Notes: generated by a model not told the origin, from the letters alone. A stretch of 64,000 nt of DNA from Ruegeria lacuscaerulensis (GCF_013033355.1 NZ_WQDY01000003.1:186001-250000), one strand, 5' to 3'. Counted from the first letter of the stretch, positions 21,377 through 30,663 are shown. Program-made: numbers and translations.

Positions 21377-21925
21377 ATGTTTTTGCGATTGAGCTCTGCT
21401 TTTGCGGCGATATGGCTAAGCGCTGTTCCGGCCTTGGCCGAAACGCCGGTCACGTATACCGATAACGGGCGCGCGCTGTTCAGCTTTTCTGTGCCCGACT
21501 TTTGGGCGGTCCGCACCGGTGGCCCGCGCGAGATCGAGGATACCGAACTGGGTGATCCGCGTGCTGTCGCGCGGGTGATGGGCGTCCGGCCTGTGACCGA
21601 TGATACGGTCTGGATCGGGTTCGTATCCCCGGCCGGGGTCGCCTCTATAGATGGCGGGCTGCGGTATTTGCAGGACATTGACAAGTTTCTGGTTAAGTCC
21701 CCGGTTGTATCCGATACCGTCTCGACGCGGATCGGCGGGCTGCCGGCACAAGTTATCCGTGGCACCGGAACCCGTGAAGGACGGGGGGTCAACTTTACCG
21801 CAACGGTAATCGACCTGCCGCGCGACCGTGTGGCCGTTGCTGTCGCTGTTCTGCGCGACGGCGCGGATCCGGCTTACGTGGACGACCTGAACGCGGTGTT
21901 CGACTCGTTCCAGGCAGCGCGGTGA
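21377..21925 (+). CDS. Secreted protein of unknown function
   Basis: A 182-residue protein with a signal peptide (MFLRLSSAFAAIWLSAVPALA). The mature part starts ETPVTYTDNGRALFSFSVPDFW and ends with a PsbP/DUF1795-like flavour (VAVAVLRDGADPAYVDDLNAVFDSF). I do not recognise the family with certainty. Its stop is 11 bp before the proline-rich lipoprotein gene, suggesting one transcript. Confidence 0.65.
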   Translation: MFLRLSSAFAAIWLSAVPALAETPVTYTDNGRALFSFSVPDFWAVRTGGPREIEDTELGDPRAVARVMGVRPVTDDTVWIGFVSPAGVASIDGGLRYLQDIDKFLVKSPVVSDTVSTRIGGLPAQVIRGTGTREGRGVNFTATVIDLPRDRVAVAVAVLRDGADPAYVDDLNAVFDSFQAAR

Positions 21926-21936
21926 GGAGAGTGGAC

Positions 21937-22293
21937 ATGACCAGTAAACTGATCAGAAGAACCTTTCTGGCGCTGAGCCTGGGCGCCGCCAGTTTCACGC
22001 TCTCGGCTTGCGACGGAGTCACCGTAGGCGTCGGCTACGGGTATGACCCGTTTTATGACTCGCTGCTTTGGAACGACTATTATCACGATGTCGACGTCGA
22101 TATTGATGTTGATCGCCCTGTTCGTCCAAGACCGCCTGAGGGGCGTCCCCCTGCGCGACCCGTGCCGCCAATTGGTAAACCACCCGCACGGCCCCGTCCG
22201 CCGGTTGCGAAACCTCCGGCACGACCGCGCCCGCCGGTCGCGCGACCGCCAACCGCGCGCCCACCGATTCATCGCCCGTCGCCGCGACGGTAA
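21937..22293 (+). CDS. Arg/Pro-rich repeat lipoprotein
   Basis: A 118-residue protein. A lipoprotein signal ends in TLSAC, followed by a Gly/Tyr/Asp-rich stretch (VGVGYGYDPFYDSLLWNDYY, then alternating VDVDIDVD). The C-terminal ~60 residues are repeats of the type KPPARPRPPVA. Such cationic Pro-rich tails may contact the cell wall or LPS; this is inference. GAGGAGAG lies 5 bases upstream of ATG 21937. It resembles no family I can name. Confidence 0.7.
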   Translation: MTSKLIRRTFLALSLGAASFTLSACDGVTVGVGYGYDPFYDSLLWNDYYHDVDVDIDVDRPVRPRPPEGRPPARPVPPIGKPPARPRPPVAKPPARPRPPVARPPTARPPIHRPSPRR

Positions 22294-22299
22294 CGGGCG

Positions 22300-23514
22300 T
22301 CAAGCCAGCAATTCAGTGGTGATCTGAGCCGTTCCTTCAAGTGTCCTGTGAACGGGGCACTTGTCGGCAATCTCAAGCAACCTTGCGCGTTGTTCCTGAT
22401 CCAGTGGGCCTTCCAACCGGATTTTGCGCCGGAACAGATCGACTTTGCCGTCGCCTATCAATCCGGCGTCCTGCGCGTGGACCTTGTTGTGACAGACATC
22501 GACCGTGATACCAGTCAAGGGCCACCGTTTACGGCGCGCATACATCCGTATGGTCATCGAGGTGCAGGCCCCCAAACCTGAAGACACGAAACCGTAGGGC
22601 GACATGCCCCGGTCAGTGCCGCCATAGGACGCGGGTTCGTCCGCGATTGCGTGGTGTCGGGGGCCGGACTGAATATCCTGCAAAAAGCCATTCGGATCAG
22701 CCTCGGTCACGCGGACGATGCCTTCAGGCGCGCCGGGCGGCGGGGCAGGCGGGTGGAGCGCGACATAGCGCGTCACCCAGGCTGCGATAACGTCCGCAGC
22801 ATATTCAGCGTCCGAGGCGCGGGTGATCAGGTGGTCGGCGTCGTCCAGCGTGACAAAGCTTTTGGGATGCTTGGCAGTCAGGAAAATCGTGCTGGCGTTG
22901 TCGATGCTGACCGTTTCGTCCAGTGGGGCGTGCAGGATCAACAGCGCAGCCTTCAGCTCTTTGATGGCAGGCGTCATCGCGGATTCCGAGATATCGTCAA
23001 CAAACGCTTTGCCAATGCGGAAGGGTCGCCCACCCAATGTCACCTCGGCCGAGCCTTCTTGTTCGATCTCGGGCAGCGCTGCTTGGAAATGGTGCGATAC
23101 ATGGCCCGGATCGGCAGGCGCACCCAGCGTAACTACGGCCTTAACGCTGGGAATTCCTGCGCGCGCGCGCAGAACAGCGGCGCCGCCCAGCGAATGTCCG
23201 ATCAGCAGAGACGGTGGCATGTCGCGCCTTGCTAAGTAATGCGACGCCGCGATCAAGTCCTCGACATTGGATGAGAACGTGGTGTTGGCAAACTCGCCAT
23301 CGGAATGGCCCAGCCCGGTGAAGTCGAAGCGCAGAACAGCAATACCCATCCCAGCCAGACGCGCAGCGATCCTGCGGGCTGCAGGGATGTCTTTGGAACA
23401 GGTAAAACAGTGTGCAAACAAAGCGGTGGCCAGAACCGGACCGTCCGGCAGGTCAAAGCGCGCAGCAAGTTGGTTGCCGTCGTGACCGGCAAAAGTAATA
23501 CGTTCGGTGGGCAT
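22300..23514 (-). CDS. Alpha/beta hydrolase - OsmC fusion protein
   Basis: A 404-residue two-domain protein. Residues ~1-250 are an alpha/beta hydrolase with nucleophile motif GHSLGG (Ser108), a region with APLDETVS and a late DADHLI. Residues ~270-404 are an OsmC/Ohr-type domain with the two reactive cysteines in SSGLGACTSMTIRMY and DKCPVHRTLEG. OsmC proteins reduce organic hydroperoxides. This fusion occurs in several proteobacteria. The combined function is not defined. Confidence 0.9.
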   Translation of the reverse strand: MPTERITFAGHDGNQLAARFDLPDGPVLATALFAHCFTCSKDIPAARRIAARLAGMGIAVLRFDFTGLGHSDGEFANTTFSSNVEDLIAASHYLARRDMPPSLLIGHSLGGAAVLRARAGIPSVKAVVTLGAPADPGHVSHHFQAALPEIEQEGSAEVTLGGRPFRIGKAFVDDISESAMTPAIKELKAALLILHAPLDETVSIDNASTIFLTAKHPKSFVTLDDADHLITRASDAEYAADVIAAWVTRYVALHPPAPPPGAPEGIVRVTEADPNGFLQDIQSGPRHHAIADEPASYGGTDRGMSPYGFVSSGLGACTSMTIRMYARRKRWPLTGITVDVCHNKVHAQDAGLIGDGKVDLFRRKIRLEGPLDQEQRARLLEIADKCPVHRTLEGTAQITTELLA

Positions 23515-23646
23515 GGCAGTTCCTTACGTCGCGAGTTGCCTTAATACTGTGGGCTTACTTGGGGTCGCTCAACCCATTTGTCGTGGCCGTCACGGGAAGG
23601 TGAGGAAAGATCGCCCCTATAGATCATGGCAGTTAAAGCAGAGAAG

Positions 23647-23675
23647 TTGAAGCATCACCGATTGTGATGAATAGA
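23647..23675 (+). promoter_or_regulatory. Candidate promoter with a dyad filling its spacer
   Basis: TTGAAG (23647-23652) and AATAGA (23670-23675) are separated by exactly 17 bases. Those 17 bases are CATCAC-CGATT-GTGATG, a perfect 6-bp dyad. A repressor bound there would cover the promoter. It lies 78 bp upstream of the small membrane protein gene at 23754. Speculative. Confidence 0.3.
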
Positions 23676-23753
23676 CTTTCAAATATTCGTTTTATTAAAG
23701 GAAGGACCTTCCCCATCTTGGGCTTGTGAAGCAAAGCAGCCAAGGAGGCAATC

Positions 23754-23936
23754 ATGGCACATGTCACTTCCGCACCCCGTGGCGCAACACCGCGCCCAGA
23801 CATTCTGATCGTTATCGCGTTGGCAGGGGTTATCGGTTTTTCAGCCGGTCAGAACTGGCCTAATACGCACTCGGCCAGCGCAGTGATGGCCGAGGACTGG
23901 CATGGTAACGTCAAGCGTTCGACCTGGCCGGATTAA
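23754..23936 (+). CDS. Small single-pass membrane protein (60 aa)
   Basis: ATG at 23754 has a strong AAGGAGG 6 bases upstream. The 60-residue product has a short N-terminus, one hydrophobic helix (ILIVIALAGVIGFSAG) and a ~30-residue tail ending AEDWHGNVKRSTWPD. The function is unknown. It ends 4 bp before the convergent dddP stop, so the two transcripts would overlap. Confidence 0.65.
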   Translation: MAHVTSAPRGATPRPDILIVIALAGVIGFSAGQNWPNTHSASAVMAEDWHGNVKRSTWPD

Positions 23937-23940
23937 AAGG

Positions 23941-25284
23941 TCAAACGAACCCCATCAATTGGGCATCAAAGGGATAGGTCGAAAGGTTCTCATACCCGTC
24001 TTCTGTGATGAGAACCTGATCTTCCAGTTTGATCGAGAAGTCCCCGCCCACTTCGCCGACGGCGGCTTCGACGCAAAGGACCATGCCGGGCTCAAGAGGG
24101 TAATCATACGCGCCCGGCACTGCCTTGTCCGGATAAGCGACCAGAGGCCATTCGTCACACAGCCCCACCCCATGCATCAGGCAACCATATTTCTGCGCCT
24201 GAAACTTGTCGTCCAGTCGATGACTGTTGGCGGTCAGTTCTGGGATCATGACGCCGGGTTTCAGCATCTCCATATTGGTCATGATATGCTCATGGGCGTG
24301 CTGCATGGCATAGATCATGTCGGGTCGCGGTTTTTGATCACCGACCCACCATGTGCGTGAAATGTCGATGCAAATCCCGTACGAGCCGATAAGATCCGTG
24401 TCGAAGGCGATGATCTCGTTGGCTTGCGTAATGCGCGGACCACATTCCTGAAACCAAGGATTCGTACGCTGCCCCGAGGCCAGCAGTCGGGTTTCGATCC
24501 ATTCGCCGCCGCGCCGGATATTTTCAGCGTGAAGAATAGCCCAGATGTCGTCCTCGGACGTCTTGCCGTCGCCCACATTGGCACGGGCAAATTTCTCCAT
24601 CTCGGCGACGGCTGTTTCGCAGGCGTGGTTCGCGCAGCGCATCGCCAGAATCTCATCCGGTCCTTTGATGGCGCGGGTTTTTTCGGTGACCTCTTCGCCT
24701 TCCATGATCTCGAACCCTTGCGCTTCCAAAGCGCGCAGCCCGTGCAACATGATTTTGTCGACAGCCAGCCGCATGTTGCCGCCACTATGTTCTTCGATCA
24801 GGGCGCGTACTTCGTTCGAGAACACATCTGCCGCCACATCCACCTTGTCGCCACGGTCGAAATAGAACAGATCCGCGCCCGAGCGCTGTTCGCGTACCAA
24901 GGGGTTGAAAGTCGAAAGAAACGGAGAATTCTTGTAGTCCCAGATCACCATGTAGCCGTCCGCACAGAGCAGCACGGCACGAAACGGGTTATGTGTGTTC
25001 CACAGCTGCATGTTTGTGCTGTCGGTCGCATAGCGGATGTTGAGCGGGTCAAACATCAGCAAGCCGCCGTAACCACGATCAACGACAGCTTGGGTCAGAC
25101 GTTTCCATCGATATTCGCGCATTGATGCCAGATTGGGCAGGGTCAGGCCAGCGGCCTCCCATTCGGCAAAGGCCAGTTGTGTTGGGCCTATCTCAATCCG
25201 GTCCAAGTCGTTTGGCGTACCGTCGCCAAGGGTCGCGCCCTTTGTCGGGTCGATCTTTCGACCATCGCGGTAGTGAGTGTTCAT
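23941..25284 (-). CDS. dddP: DMSP lyase DddP
   Basis: A 447-residue member of the M24 (Xaa-Pro peptidase) fold that cleaves dimethylsulfoniopropionate to acrylate and dimethyl sulfide. From knowledge of characterised DddP, the metal ligands are D295, D297, D307, H371, E406 and E421, and the catalytic acid is D377. All seven fall at exactly these positions here (FDTDL at 294-298, CID 305-307, HGVGLCDEW from 371, CVE 404-406, ED 421-422). GGAGGG precedes ATG 25284. DddP acts in the cytoplasm. It is divergent from the DUF3445 gene. Confidence 0.96.
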   Translation of the reverse strand: MNTHYRDGRKIDPTKGATLGDGTPNDLDRIEIGPTQLAFAEWEAAGLTLPNLASMREYRWKRLTQAVVDRGYGGLLMFDPLNIRYATDSTNMQLWNTHNPFRAVLLCADGYMVIWDYKNSPFLSTFNPLVREQRSGADLFYFDRGDKVDVAADVFSNEVRALIEEHSGGNMRLAVDKIMLHGLRALEAQGFEIMEGEEVTEKTRAIKGPDEILAMRCANHACETAVAEMEKFARANVGDGKTSEDDIWAILHAENIRRGGEWIETRLLASGQRTNPWFQECGPRITQANEIIAFDTDLIGSYGICIDISRTWWVGDQKPRPDMIYAMQHAHEHIMTNMEMLKPGVMIPELTANSHRLDDKFQAQKYGCLMHGVGLCDEWPLVAYPDKAVPGAYDYPLEPGMVLCVEAAVGEVGGDFSIKLEDQVLITEDGYENLSTYPFDAQLMGFV

Positions 25285-25346
25285 GGCGGCCCTCCCTGCC
25301 TATTTATTAAGCGTGGAGAATCATTGCGCTGTCGTCTTGATATTTT

Positions 25347-25370
25347 GCGACGGTCGGCCCGTCGCTTTTT
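25347..25370 (+). terminator. Terminator-like hairpin in the dddP / DUF3445 divergent region
   Basis: GCGACGG (25347-25353) pairs with CCGTCGC (25359-25365) followed by TTTTT. It lies 38 bp before the DUF3445 start on the same strand. A second pairing, GTCGG with downstream CCGAC, would compete with it. It could be an attenuator or a boundary between divergent transcripts. Confidence 0.4.
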
Positions 25371-25407
25371 GACCGACAACAGAATGGCATGGTGGTAAGT
25401 CGACCTC

Positions 25408-26148
25408 ATGACGATTTTGCAAAGCTCGATCCCGTACGACCCTCTTTCGGAAAGGCCCCTGCCGGGCATCCAACCTGCCAGCATGGAGACGTGGCTGCAT
25501 CGTGATGATGCCTTCGCCGCACAGATGCAACATCGAGGGGCGTTGCTGCGTGATCGCCGCGCTGACGTTTTGGCGCTGGATCCCGCCGCCGAGCCTGCCG
25601 CGCAAGAAGTGTTGGATCTGGTGCTTCACCACGCTTATCCGGGGGGTTCTGGCACTGTCATTCGACCGGATGGGCAAGAGGTTTGCATTGATCGCAAACA
25701 CCCGTTGGAGACTCTTTGCAATTTGGTGCAGGAAGATATTTGCATCCTGCAAAAGCGGGGTGAAGAGCACGTTCTGACCGGTGCGATCCTGTGCTTTCCG
25801 GCCAGTTGGCGATTGTCCGAGAAATTCATGCGTCCGTTGATCGACATCCACCTGCCAGTGGACAGATATGACGAAAACGTTGCGCGCCGCGTGCAACGCC
25901 TGTTTGATGGAATTCAACCCGGCCGACCACTGTGGCGTTATAATGCTTTGTGGTACGACAACGCCGAGTTGTACCAGCCGCGCAGTGCTCAAGAACCACG
26001 CCACATCAAGGACCCTGGTACTGCACCTTATTTACGAAGTGAGCGCCAAACCCTGCTGCGCCTTCCCAAATCGCAGTCAGTCATATTTTCGATCCACACA
26101 TACGTTTTGGCAGCAGAGCGTCTGCGCAAAATAGAAAACCCCGCCTGA
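25408..26148 (+). CDS. DUF3445 (HODM/DmmA-like) haem-dependent N-demethylase subunit family protein
   Basis: A 246-residue protein with the DUF3445 (PF11927) pattern: CFPASWRLSEKFMRPLIDIH in the middle and LRSERQTLLRLPKSQSVIFSIHTYV near the end. Family members include the alpha subunit of haem-dependent oxidative N-demethylase and DmmA of dimethylamine monooxygenase. The partner subunits are not visible here, so its substrate is unknown. It stands divergent from dddP. The C-terminal codons and stop lie inside the following hairpin. Confidence 0.83.
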   Translation: MTILQSSIPYDPLSERPLPGIQPASMETWLHRDDAFAAQMQHRGALLRDRRADVLALDPAAEPAAQEVLDLVLHHAYPGGSGTVIRPDGQEVCIDRKHPLETLCNLVQEDICILQKRGEEHVLTGAILCFPASWRLSEKFMRPLIDIHLPVDRYDENVARRVQRLFDGIQPGRPLWRYNALWYDNAELYQPRSAQEPRHIKDPGTAPYLRSERQTLLRLPKSQSVIFSIHTYVLAAERLRKIENPA

Positions 26149-26158
26149 TGGCGGGGCC
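26137..26158 (-). terminator. Terminator of the gene ending at 26184 (overlaps the DUF3445 stop)
   Basis: CCCCGCC (26139-26145) pairs with GGCGGGG (26150-26156). On the minus strand the stem is followed by TTTTCTATTTT, a good T-tract. The plus-strand DUF3445 stop TGA (26146-26148) lies in the loop, so one hairpin serves both convergent ends. Confidence 0.7.
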
Positions 26159-26183
26159 TCCTAGGAGGGTCTTGTTTTGTGAG

Positions 26184-27098
26184 TTACATGCCCAAAGCGT
26201 TGGCAACGCCCGCGAAAGCCCCGCTTGTGCTGAGAGCAGAGATCGCTACGGAATAGGCAAGTACCTGGGTGTTCAGGCGAAAGTCTTCGCCCCTTATCAG
26301 GTTCACAGCGGCCATTGAGGCCGCGATCGGGACAGACACACTGGCCACGGCACCGGTTAGTCCCCAACTGGTCAGTCGCAGGATGTCACTTGGTTGTTCG
26401 TGGTCGAGGGGGGGCGTGTCCTCCCGATCTATTGGCTGCTCGATAGGTTCTGTCCGAAAAGCGATGCTGAGCAACTGCTCATCCGACAACTGGATCGGCC
26501 GGGCTGCCGGAGGCGGCGCCTTTTTTTGTGGCTCGTCCAGTGGGTCTTCCTCAATAGTGTCCAGCTCCGCAAATGGGCCAGAAACCGCCTCGAAAACTTG
26601 CTTTCTATTCCTCTTTTTTTTAGCGGGGGGCAGAGTGTCAAATGCACTCATGAATTGTTCGATGGTCAGAACCGTGTTGGGCGATAGCCACTCGACCCGT
26701 TTGGTCGCGCAAATGTCGACCATGCGATACAGGATCACCACCAGCATTAGTTCTGAGATTTCAGTGTCATCCAGCAATTCTGAGACCGGAGACACAGTTA
26801 TTGTCAGCCGATTTTGCGGCAAGGTCACGGCGGGGCGTTTAATCGTTTTCAATCCGGCCGCGCGGTCCACACGTTCGATCCGCGTCTCGCTTGCTGGCAC
26901 CTGAGTGTCCAGTGTCAGCCGCACAAGATACTGGCTACAAACGATGCTGGCTTCGGTGGAATCGAGAACGCTTTTACGCTCTACCAGATGGCCATAATCT
27001 TCCAAAGTCGCAGCCACAATCGCGCTGAAACGTTCGATCGCGCCATCGGTCTCGCCGTCAAACTGCAGGCCACCATGATAGCTGTTCTTCGGAGTCAC
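26184..27098 (-). CDS. Hypothetical protein with C-terminal hydrophobic region
   Basis: A 304-residue protein from GTG 27098, chosen for a GAGGAA 8 bases upstream; the frame is open to a TTG at 27143. Residues ~1-150 look like a folded domain (HGGLQFDGETDGAIERFSAI). It is followed by a charged, Pro-rich linker with KKKRNRK and PPPAARP stretches. Two weak hydrophobic segments lie at the end (LTGAVASVSVPIAASMAAV and AISALSTSGAFAGVANAL). I do not recognise the family. It may be a membrane-anchored cytoplasmic protein. Confidence 0.6.
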   Translation of the reverse strand: MTPKNSYHGGLQFDGETDGAIERFSAIVAATLEDYGHLVERKSVLDSTEASIVCSQYLVRLTLDTQVPASETRIERVDRAAGLKTIKRPAVTLPQNRLTITVSPVSELLDDTEISELMLVVILYRMVDICATKRVEWLSPNTVLTIEQFMSAFDTLPPAKKKRNRKQVFEAVSGPFAELDTIEEDPLDEPQKKAPPPAARPIQLSDEQLLSIAFRTEPIEQPIDREDTPPLDHEQPSDILRLTSWGLTGAVASVSVPIAASMAAVNLIRGEDFRLNTQVLAYSVAISALSTSGAFAGVANALGM

Positions 27099-27297
27099 TG
27101 CGCATTCCTCTGCCGCATGTTGTGTTGAAATACAGCCTAGCAAGGAAAATAGGGCAGATTTGGGCGGTAATGGAAAAAAATCACAAATTGCAAAGATTGA
27201 TTACGCTCAGGAAACCTAGGCATTTTGGGGGCCGTTTAATGTTCATGGCAAGAATGTGACCAAAATGTGGGGCAGTTGCGCGGAAATGTGGCCAGGG

Positions 27298-28089
27298 TCA
27301 GCCGTCGATTCGGGCGGCCATTATCGCGATCGATTGTTGGTACACGGTGGCGGCATTCCATTGCTGGATGACCGCAAAGTTCGGCTGCCCCGGTTGGTAG
27401 CCGCGCCCCGGTTTCCAACCCTTTTTGCGCAAAAAGTTGGCTGTCGATGCCAGCGCGTCAGTCATGTTGTAAAAGTCGACGTTACCGTCACCTGTTGCGT
27501 CGACTCCATAGGTCAACGCATTGCCGGGTAGAAACTGTGTGTGCCCCAATTCGCCATGTTTCGCGCCCTTGGTAGCTGTCGTAATGCTGCCTTGATCGAC
27601 CAGTTTTAGGGCACCAATTGCGTGGGGAATAAAGAACTCGGACCGACGACAATCATAGGCCAGCGTGGTGATAGCCGATACAACCTGACTGTCGCCCATA
27701 AAACCACCAAAGCCCGTTTCCATCCCATGGATGGCAATAAGTACACCTGCGGGCACTCCGTATTGCCGTTCGAGAGCGGCGTAAAACTGAGGGTTTCGTG
27801 CTTTTCGTTTGCGCCCTTGCGCGACGATTGTATCTGCTCCGCGCACTTGCATGAATTTGTCTAACGAGTACTTAAAGCTTTTTTGATTGCGGTCTGCGGC
27901 AATTGTTCGGGTGGCATAGGTCGTTTGGGCCAATGCCTGAAGCCCCTTTTTCTTGACGCCAGCACGTTTTGCCTGTCGTGAGAAGTCCTTTTTCCAGGCT
28001 TCAAACCCGGCGCTGGTGTTTCCGCATTGGGCAGCAAGCCCAGCTGTAGGAAGGAAAACGGTCAGAGCAATTGCCAAGCGCAACATCAT
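27298..28089 (-). CDS. Lytic murein transglycosylase (MltB-like)
   Basis: A 263-residue periplasmic protein with a signal peptide ending TAGLAA. The MltB-type catalytic region AIHGMETGFGGFMGDSQV contains the acid Glu, followed by HGELGHTQFLPGNALTYGVDATGDGNVDFYN. It cleaves the glycan strands of peptidoglycan to 1,6-anhydro products. There is no C-terminal peptidoglycan-binding domain. The start is one of two adjacent ATGs (28089 or 28086). Confidence 0.9.
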   Translation of the reverse strand: MMLRLAIALTVFLPTAGLAAQCGNTSAGFEAWKKDFSRQAKRAGVKKKGLQALAQTTYATRTIAADRNQKSFKYSLDKFMQVRGADTIVAQGRKRKARNPQFYAALERQYGVPAGVLIAIHGMETGFGGFMGDSQVVSAITTLAYDCRRSEFFIPHAIGALKLVDQGSITTATKGAKHGELGHTQFLPGNALTYGVDATGDGNVDFYNMTDALASTANFLRKKGWKPGRGYQPGQPNFAVIQQWNAATVYQQSIAIMAARIDG

Positions 28090-28146
28090 AATAATCCCAA
28101 AATACACACCCCAACCTTACGATGCGTCTTTGGTCTGGCAAAGGGC

Positions 28147-28776
28147 TTAGTACAGGTCCAACTCTCCGCTGTGCTTGAGGGCCTCAAACCACTCATCCGG
28201 CGTTTTGTTGATCTTGGCATGTTTGACCATCATGGCGTTCATGTTCGGAAGGTTGGACGAGTCCGGCCAGTCCTCGGGGCTCCACAGGTTCGCGCGGATC
28301 ACGCATTTAGGGCAGTGCGCAAAAACAGTTTGCACCTTAATCAGAAGTGCAAGTTTAGGCGGTCGGGCTTGCACAGTCATCGAGGCCAGTAGTTTTGGAT
28401 CAGCGCATATTTGGGCAGTTCCTCGGATACGCAGCGTCTCCATCTTTCCTGGCACGAAGAAGATAACACTGGCGCGTGGGTCTTTCAGGATGTTGTGAAA
28501 GGTATCCACCCGTTTGTTGCCGGGGCGGTCAGGGATGGCGATCAAGTTGTCCGACAGCACCTGAACAAAGCCACATGGATCCCCACGCGGGGATACATCC
28601 AGATACCCGTCCGGATTGGCCGAGGCGATCAGGCAGAACGGCGAGGTCGCGATGAAGTCGCGGCACATCTGGTCAAGTGCCGGCAGTTCTTTGGCGATGA
28701 TCTGGGGCAGGGGCGCGCCGGTGATCCGTTCCAGTTCTTCGGGTGTGGTCACGAAGTTGGTGAATTCGGTGTCCAT
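28147..28776 (-). CDS. Pyridoxamine 5'-phosphate oxidase-family flavoprotein
   Basis: A 209-residue protein of the FMN-binding split-barrel family (MSMEG_1061-like). The typical segments are FIATSPFCLIASANPDGYLDVSPRGD, IAIPDRPGNKRVDTFHNIL and ASVIFFVPGKMETLRIRGTAQI, then a C-terminal FAHCPKCVIRANLW. The physiological substrate is unknown. It lies downstream of glnA in the opposite orientation relative to the plus strand. Confidence 0.85.
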   Translation of the reverse strand: MDTEFTNFVTTPEELERITGAPLPQIIAKELPALDQMCRDFIATSPFCLIASANPDGYLDVSPRGDPCGFVQVLSDNLIAIPDRPGNKRVDTFHNILKDPRASVIFFVPGKMETLRIRGTAQICADPKLLASMTVQARPPKLALLIKVQTVFAHCPKCVIRANLWSPEDWPDSSNLPNMNAMMVKHAKINKTPDEWFEALKHSGELDLY

Positions 28777-28823
28777 GCGATCTCCTCCTAATCGTTAGTG
28801 TGGAAGATCACCCGGAATGAGAC

Positions 28824-28872
28824 AAGGGCGCCCGGTTGGACGCCCTTGAAAGAATTTTCATCGAAAATTCTT
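28824..28872 (-). terminator. Tandem hairpins after glnA
   Basis: Directly after the glnA stop (minus strand) comes a perfect AT-rich hairpin, AAGAATTTTC (28850-28859) with GAAAATTCTT (28863-28872). It is followed by a GC hairpin, AAGGGCG (28824-28830) with CGCCCTT (28841-28847). The GC hairpin probably terminates. The AT hairpin may protect the mRNA end. Confidence 0.6.
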
Positions 28873-28875
28873 GGA

Positions 28876-30282
28876 TCAGCAGCTGTAGTACATGCCGTAT
28901 TCTACAGGGTGCGGTGTGTGCTCGTAGGTTTCGACCTCTTCCATCTTCAGCGCGATGTAGCCGTCGATCTGGTCTTTGGTGAACACGTCGCCTTGCAGCA
29001 GGAAGTCGTGATCGGATGCCAGAGCTTCCAGCGCTTCGCGCAGCGAACCACATACGGTCGGGATGTCGGCCAGTTCTTCGGCCGGCAGATCGTACAGGTT
29101 CTTGTCCATAGCTTCGCCCGGATCGATCTTGTTCTTGATGCCGTCCAGACCAGCCATCAGCAGAGCAGCAAACGCCAGGTAGGGGTTCGCGGCTGGGTCG
29201 GGGAAGCGGGCCTCGACGCGCTTGGCTTTCGGGCTTTCGGTCCACGGAATACGGACACAACCCGAACGGTTACGGGCCGAATAGGCGCGCAGAACAGGGG
29301 CCTCAAAGCCCGGGATCAGGCGCTTGTAGCTGTTGGTCGAGGGGTTGGTGAAGGCGTTCAGGGTCTTGGCGTGCTTCAGGATGCCGCCAATGAAGTAGAT
29401 CGCTTCGTCCGACAGGTCAGCGTACTTGTCGCCAGCGAACAGAGGTTTGCCGTCTTTCCAGATCGACATGTTCACGTGCATACCGGTGCCGTTGTCACCT
29501 GCGATCGGCTTCGGCATGAAGGTGGCCGATTTGCCGTAGGCATGTGCAACGTTGTGGATGACGTACTTGTACTTCTGCAGCTCGTCGGCCTGCTTGGTCA
29601 GGCTGTCAAAGATCAGACCCAGCTCGTGCTGGCAGGACGCAACCTCGTGGTGGTGCTTGTCCACTTTCATGCCCAGACGCTTCATGGTCGACAGCATTTC
29701 CGAGCGTAGGTCTTGCGCTTCGTCAACGGGGTTCACGGGGAAGTAGCCGCCCTTAACGCCCGGACGGTGGCCCATGTTGCCCATCTCGTACTCGGTGTCG
29801 GTGTTCCACGACGCGTCGGTCGCATCAACTTCGTAGGATACCTTGTTGATGCTGTTGGAGAAGCGGACATCGTCAAACAGGAAGAATTCTGCCTCGGGGC
29901 CCATGTAGGCAACGTCACCAATACCCGATGCTTTCAGGTAGGCTTCGGCTTTCTGGGCGGTGCCGCGTGGGTCACGCTCATAGGCTTCGCCGGTGTCGGG
30001 CTCAACGATCGAGCAGTGCAGGCAGATGGTCTTTTCCGCGTAGAACGGATCGACATAGGCGCTTTCTGTGTCGGGCATCAGTTTCATGTCCGATGCTTCG
30101 ATCGACTTCCAGCCAGCGATCGACGAGCCGTCGAACATGAAGCCTTCTTCCAGGAAGTCTTCGTCAACCTGGTCCGACATGATGGTGACGTGCTGAAGCT
30201 TGCCGCGCGGGTCGGTGAAGCGGATGTCGACGTATTCTGCGTCTTCATCACGGATCAGCTGAAGAACTGCGTCCTTGCTCAT
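28876..30282 (-). CDS. glnA: Glutamine synthetase type I
   Basis: A 468-residue GSI enzyme making glutamine from glutamate, NH3 and ATP. It shows the N-terminal [11 protein letters not shown], the substrate region [16 protein letters not shown] and the NRSGCVRIP loop. The adenylylation-site tyrosine is in [10 protein letters not shown], so GlnE-type control is likely. The glnB gene lies 30 bp upstream in the same direction, the standard glnBA operon. Confidence 0.99.
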   Translation of the reverse strand: MSKDAVLQLIRDEDAEYVDIRFTDPRGKLQHVTIMSDQVDEDFLEEGFMFDGSSIAGWKSIEASDMKLMPDTESAYVDPFYAEKTICLHCSIVEPDTGEAYERDPRGTAQKAEAYLKASGIGDVAYMGPEAEFFLFDDVRFSNSINKVSYEVDATDASWNTDTEYEMGNMGHRPGVKGGYFPVNPVDEAQDLRSEMLSTMKRLGMKVDKHHHEVASCQHELGLIFDSLTKQADELQKYKYVIHNVAHAYGKSATFMPKPIAGDNGTGMHVNMSIWKDGKPLFAGDKYADLSDEAIYFIGGILKHAKTLNAFTNPSTNSYKRLIPGFEAPVLRAYSARNRSGCVRIPWTESPKAKRVEARFPDPAANPYLAFAALLMAGLDGIKNKIDPGEAMDKNLYDLPAEELADIPTVCGSLREALEALASDHDFLLQGDVFTKDQIDGYIALKMEEVETYEHTPHPVEYGMYYSC

Positions 30283-30312
30283 ACTCTATTTTCCTCTGAT
30301 TGGAGTGTTCGA

Positions 30313-30663
<351 letters not shown>

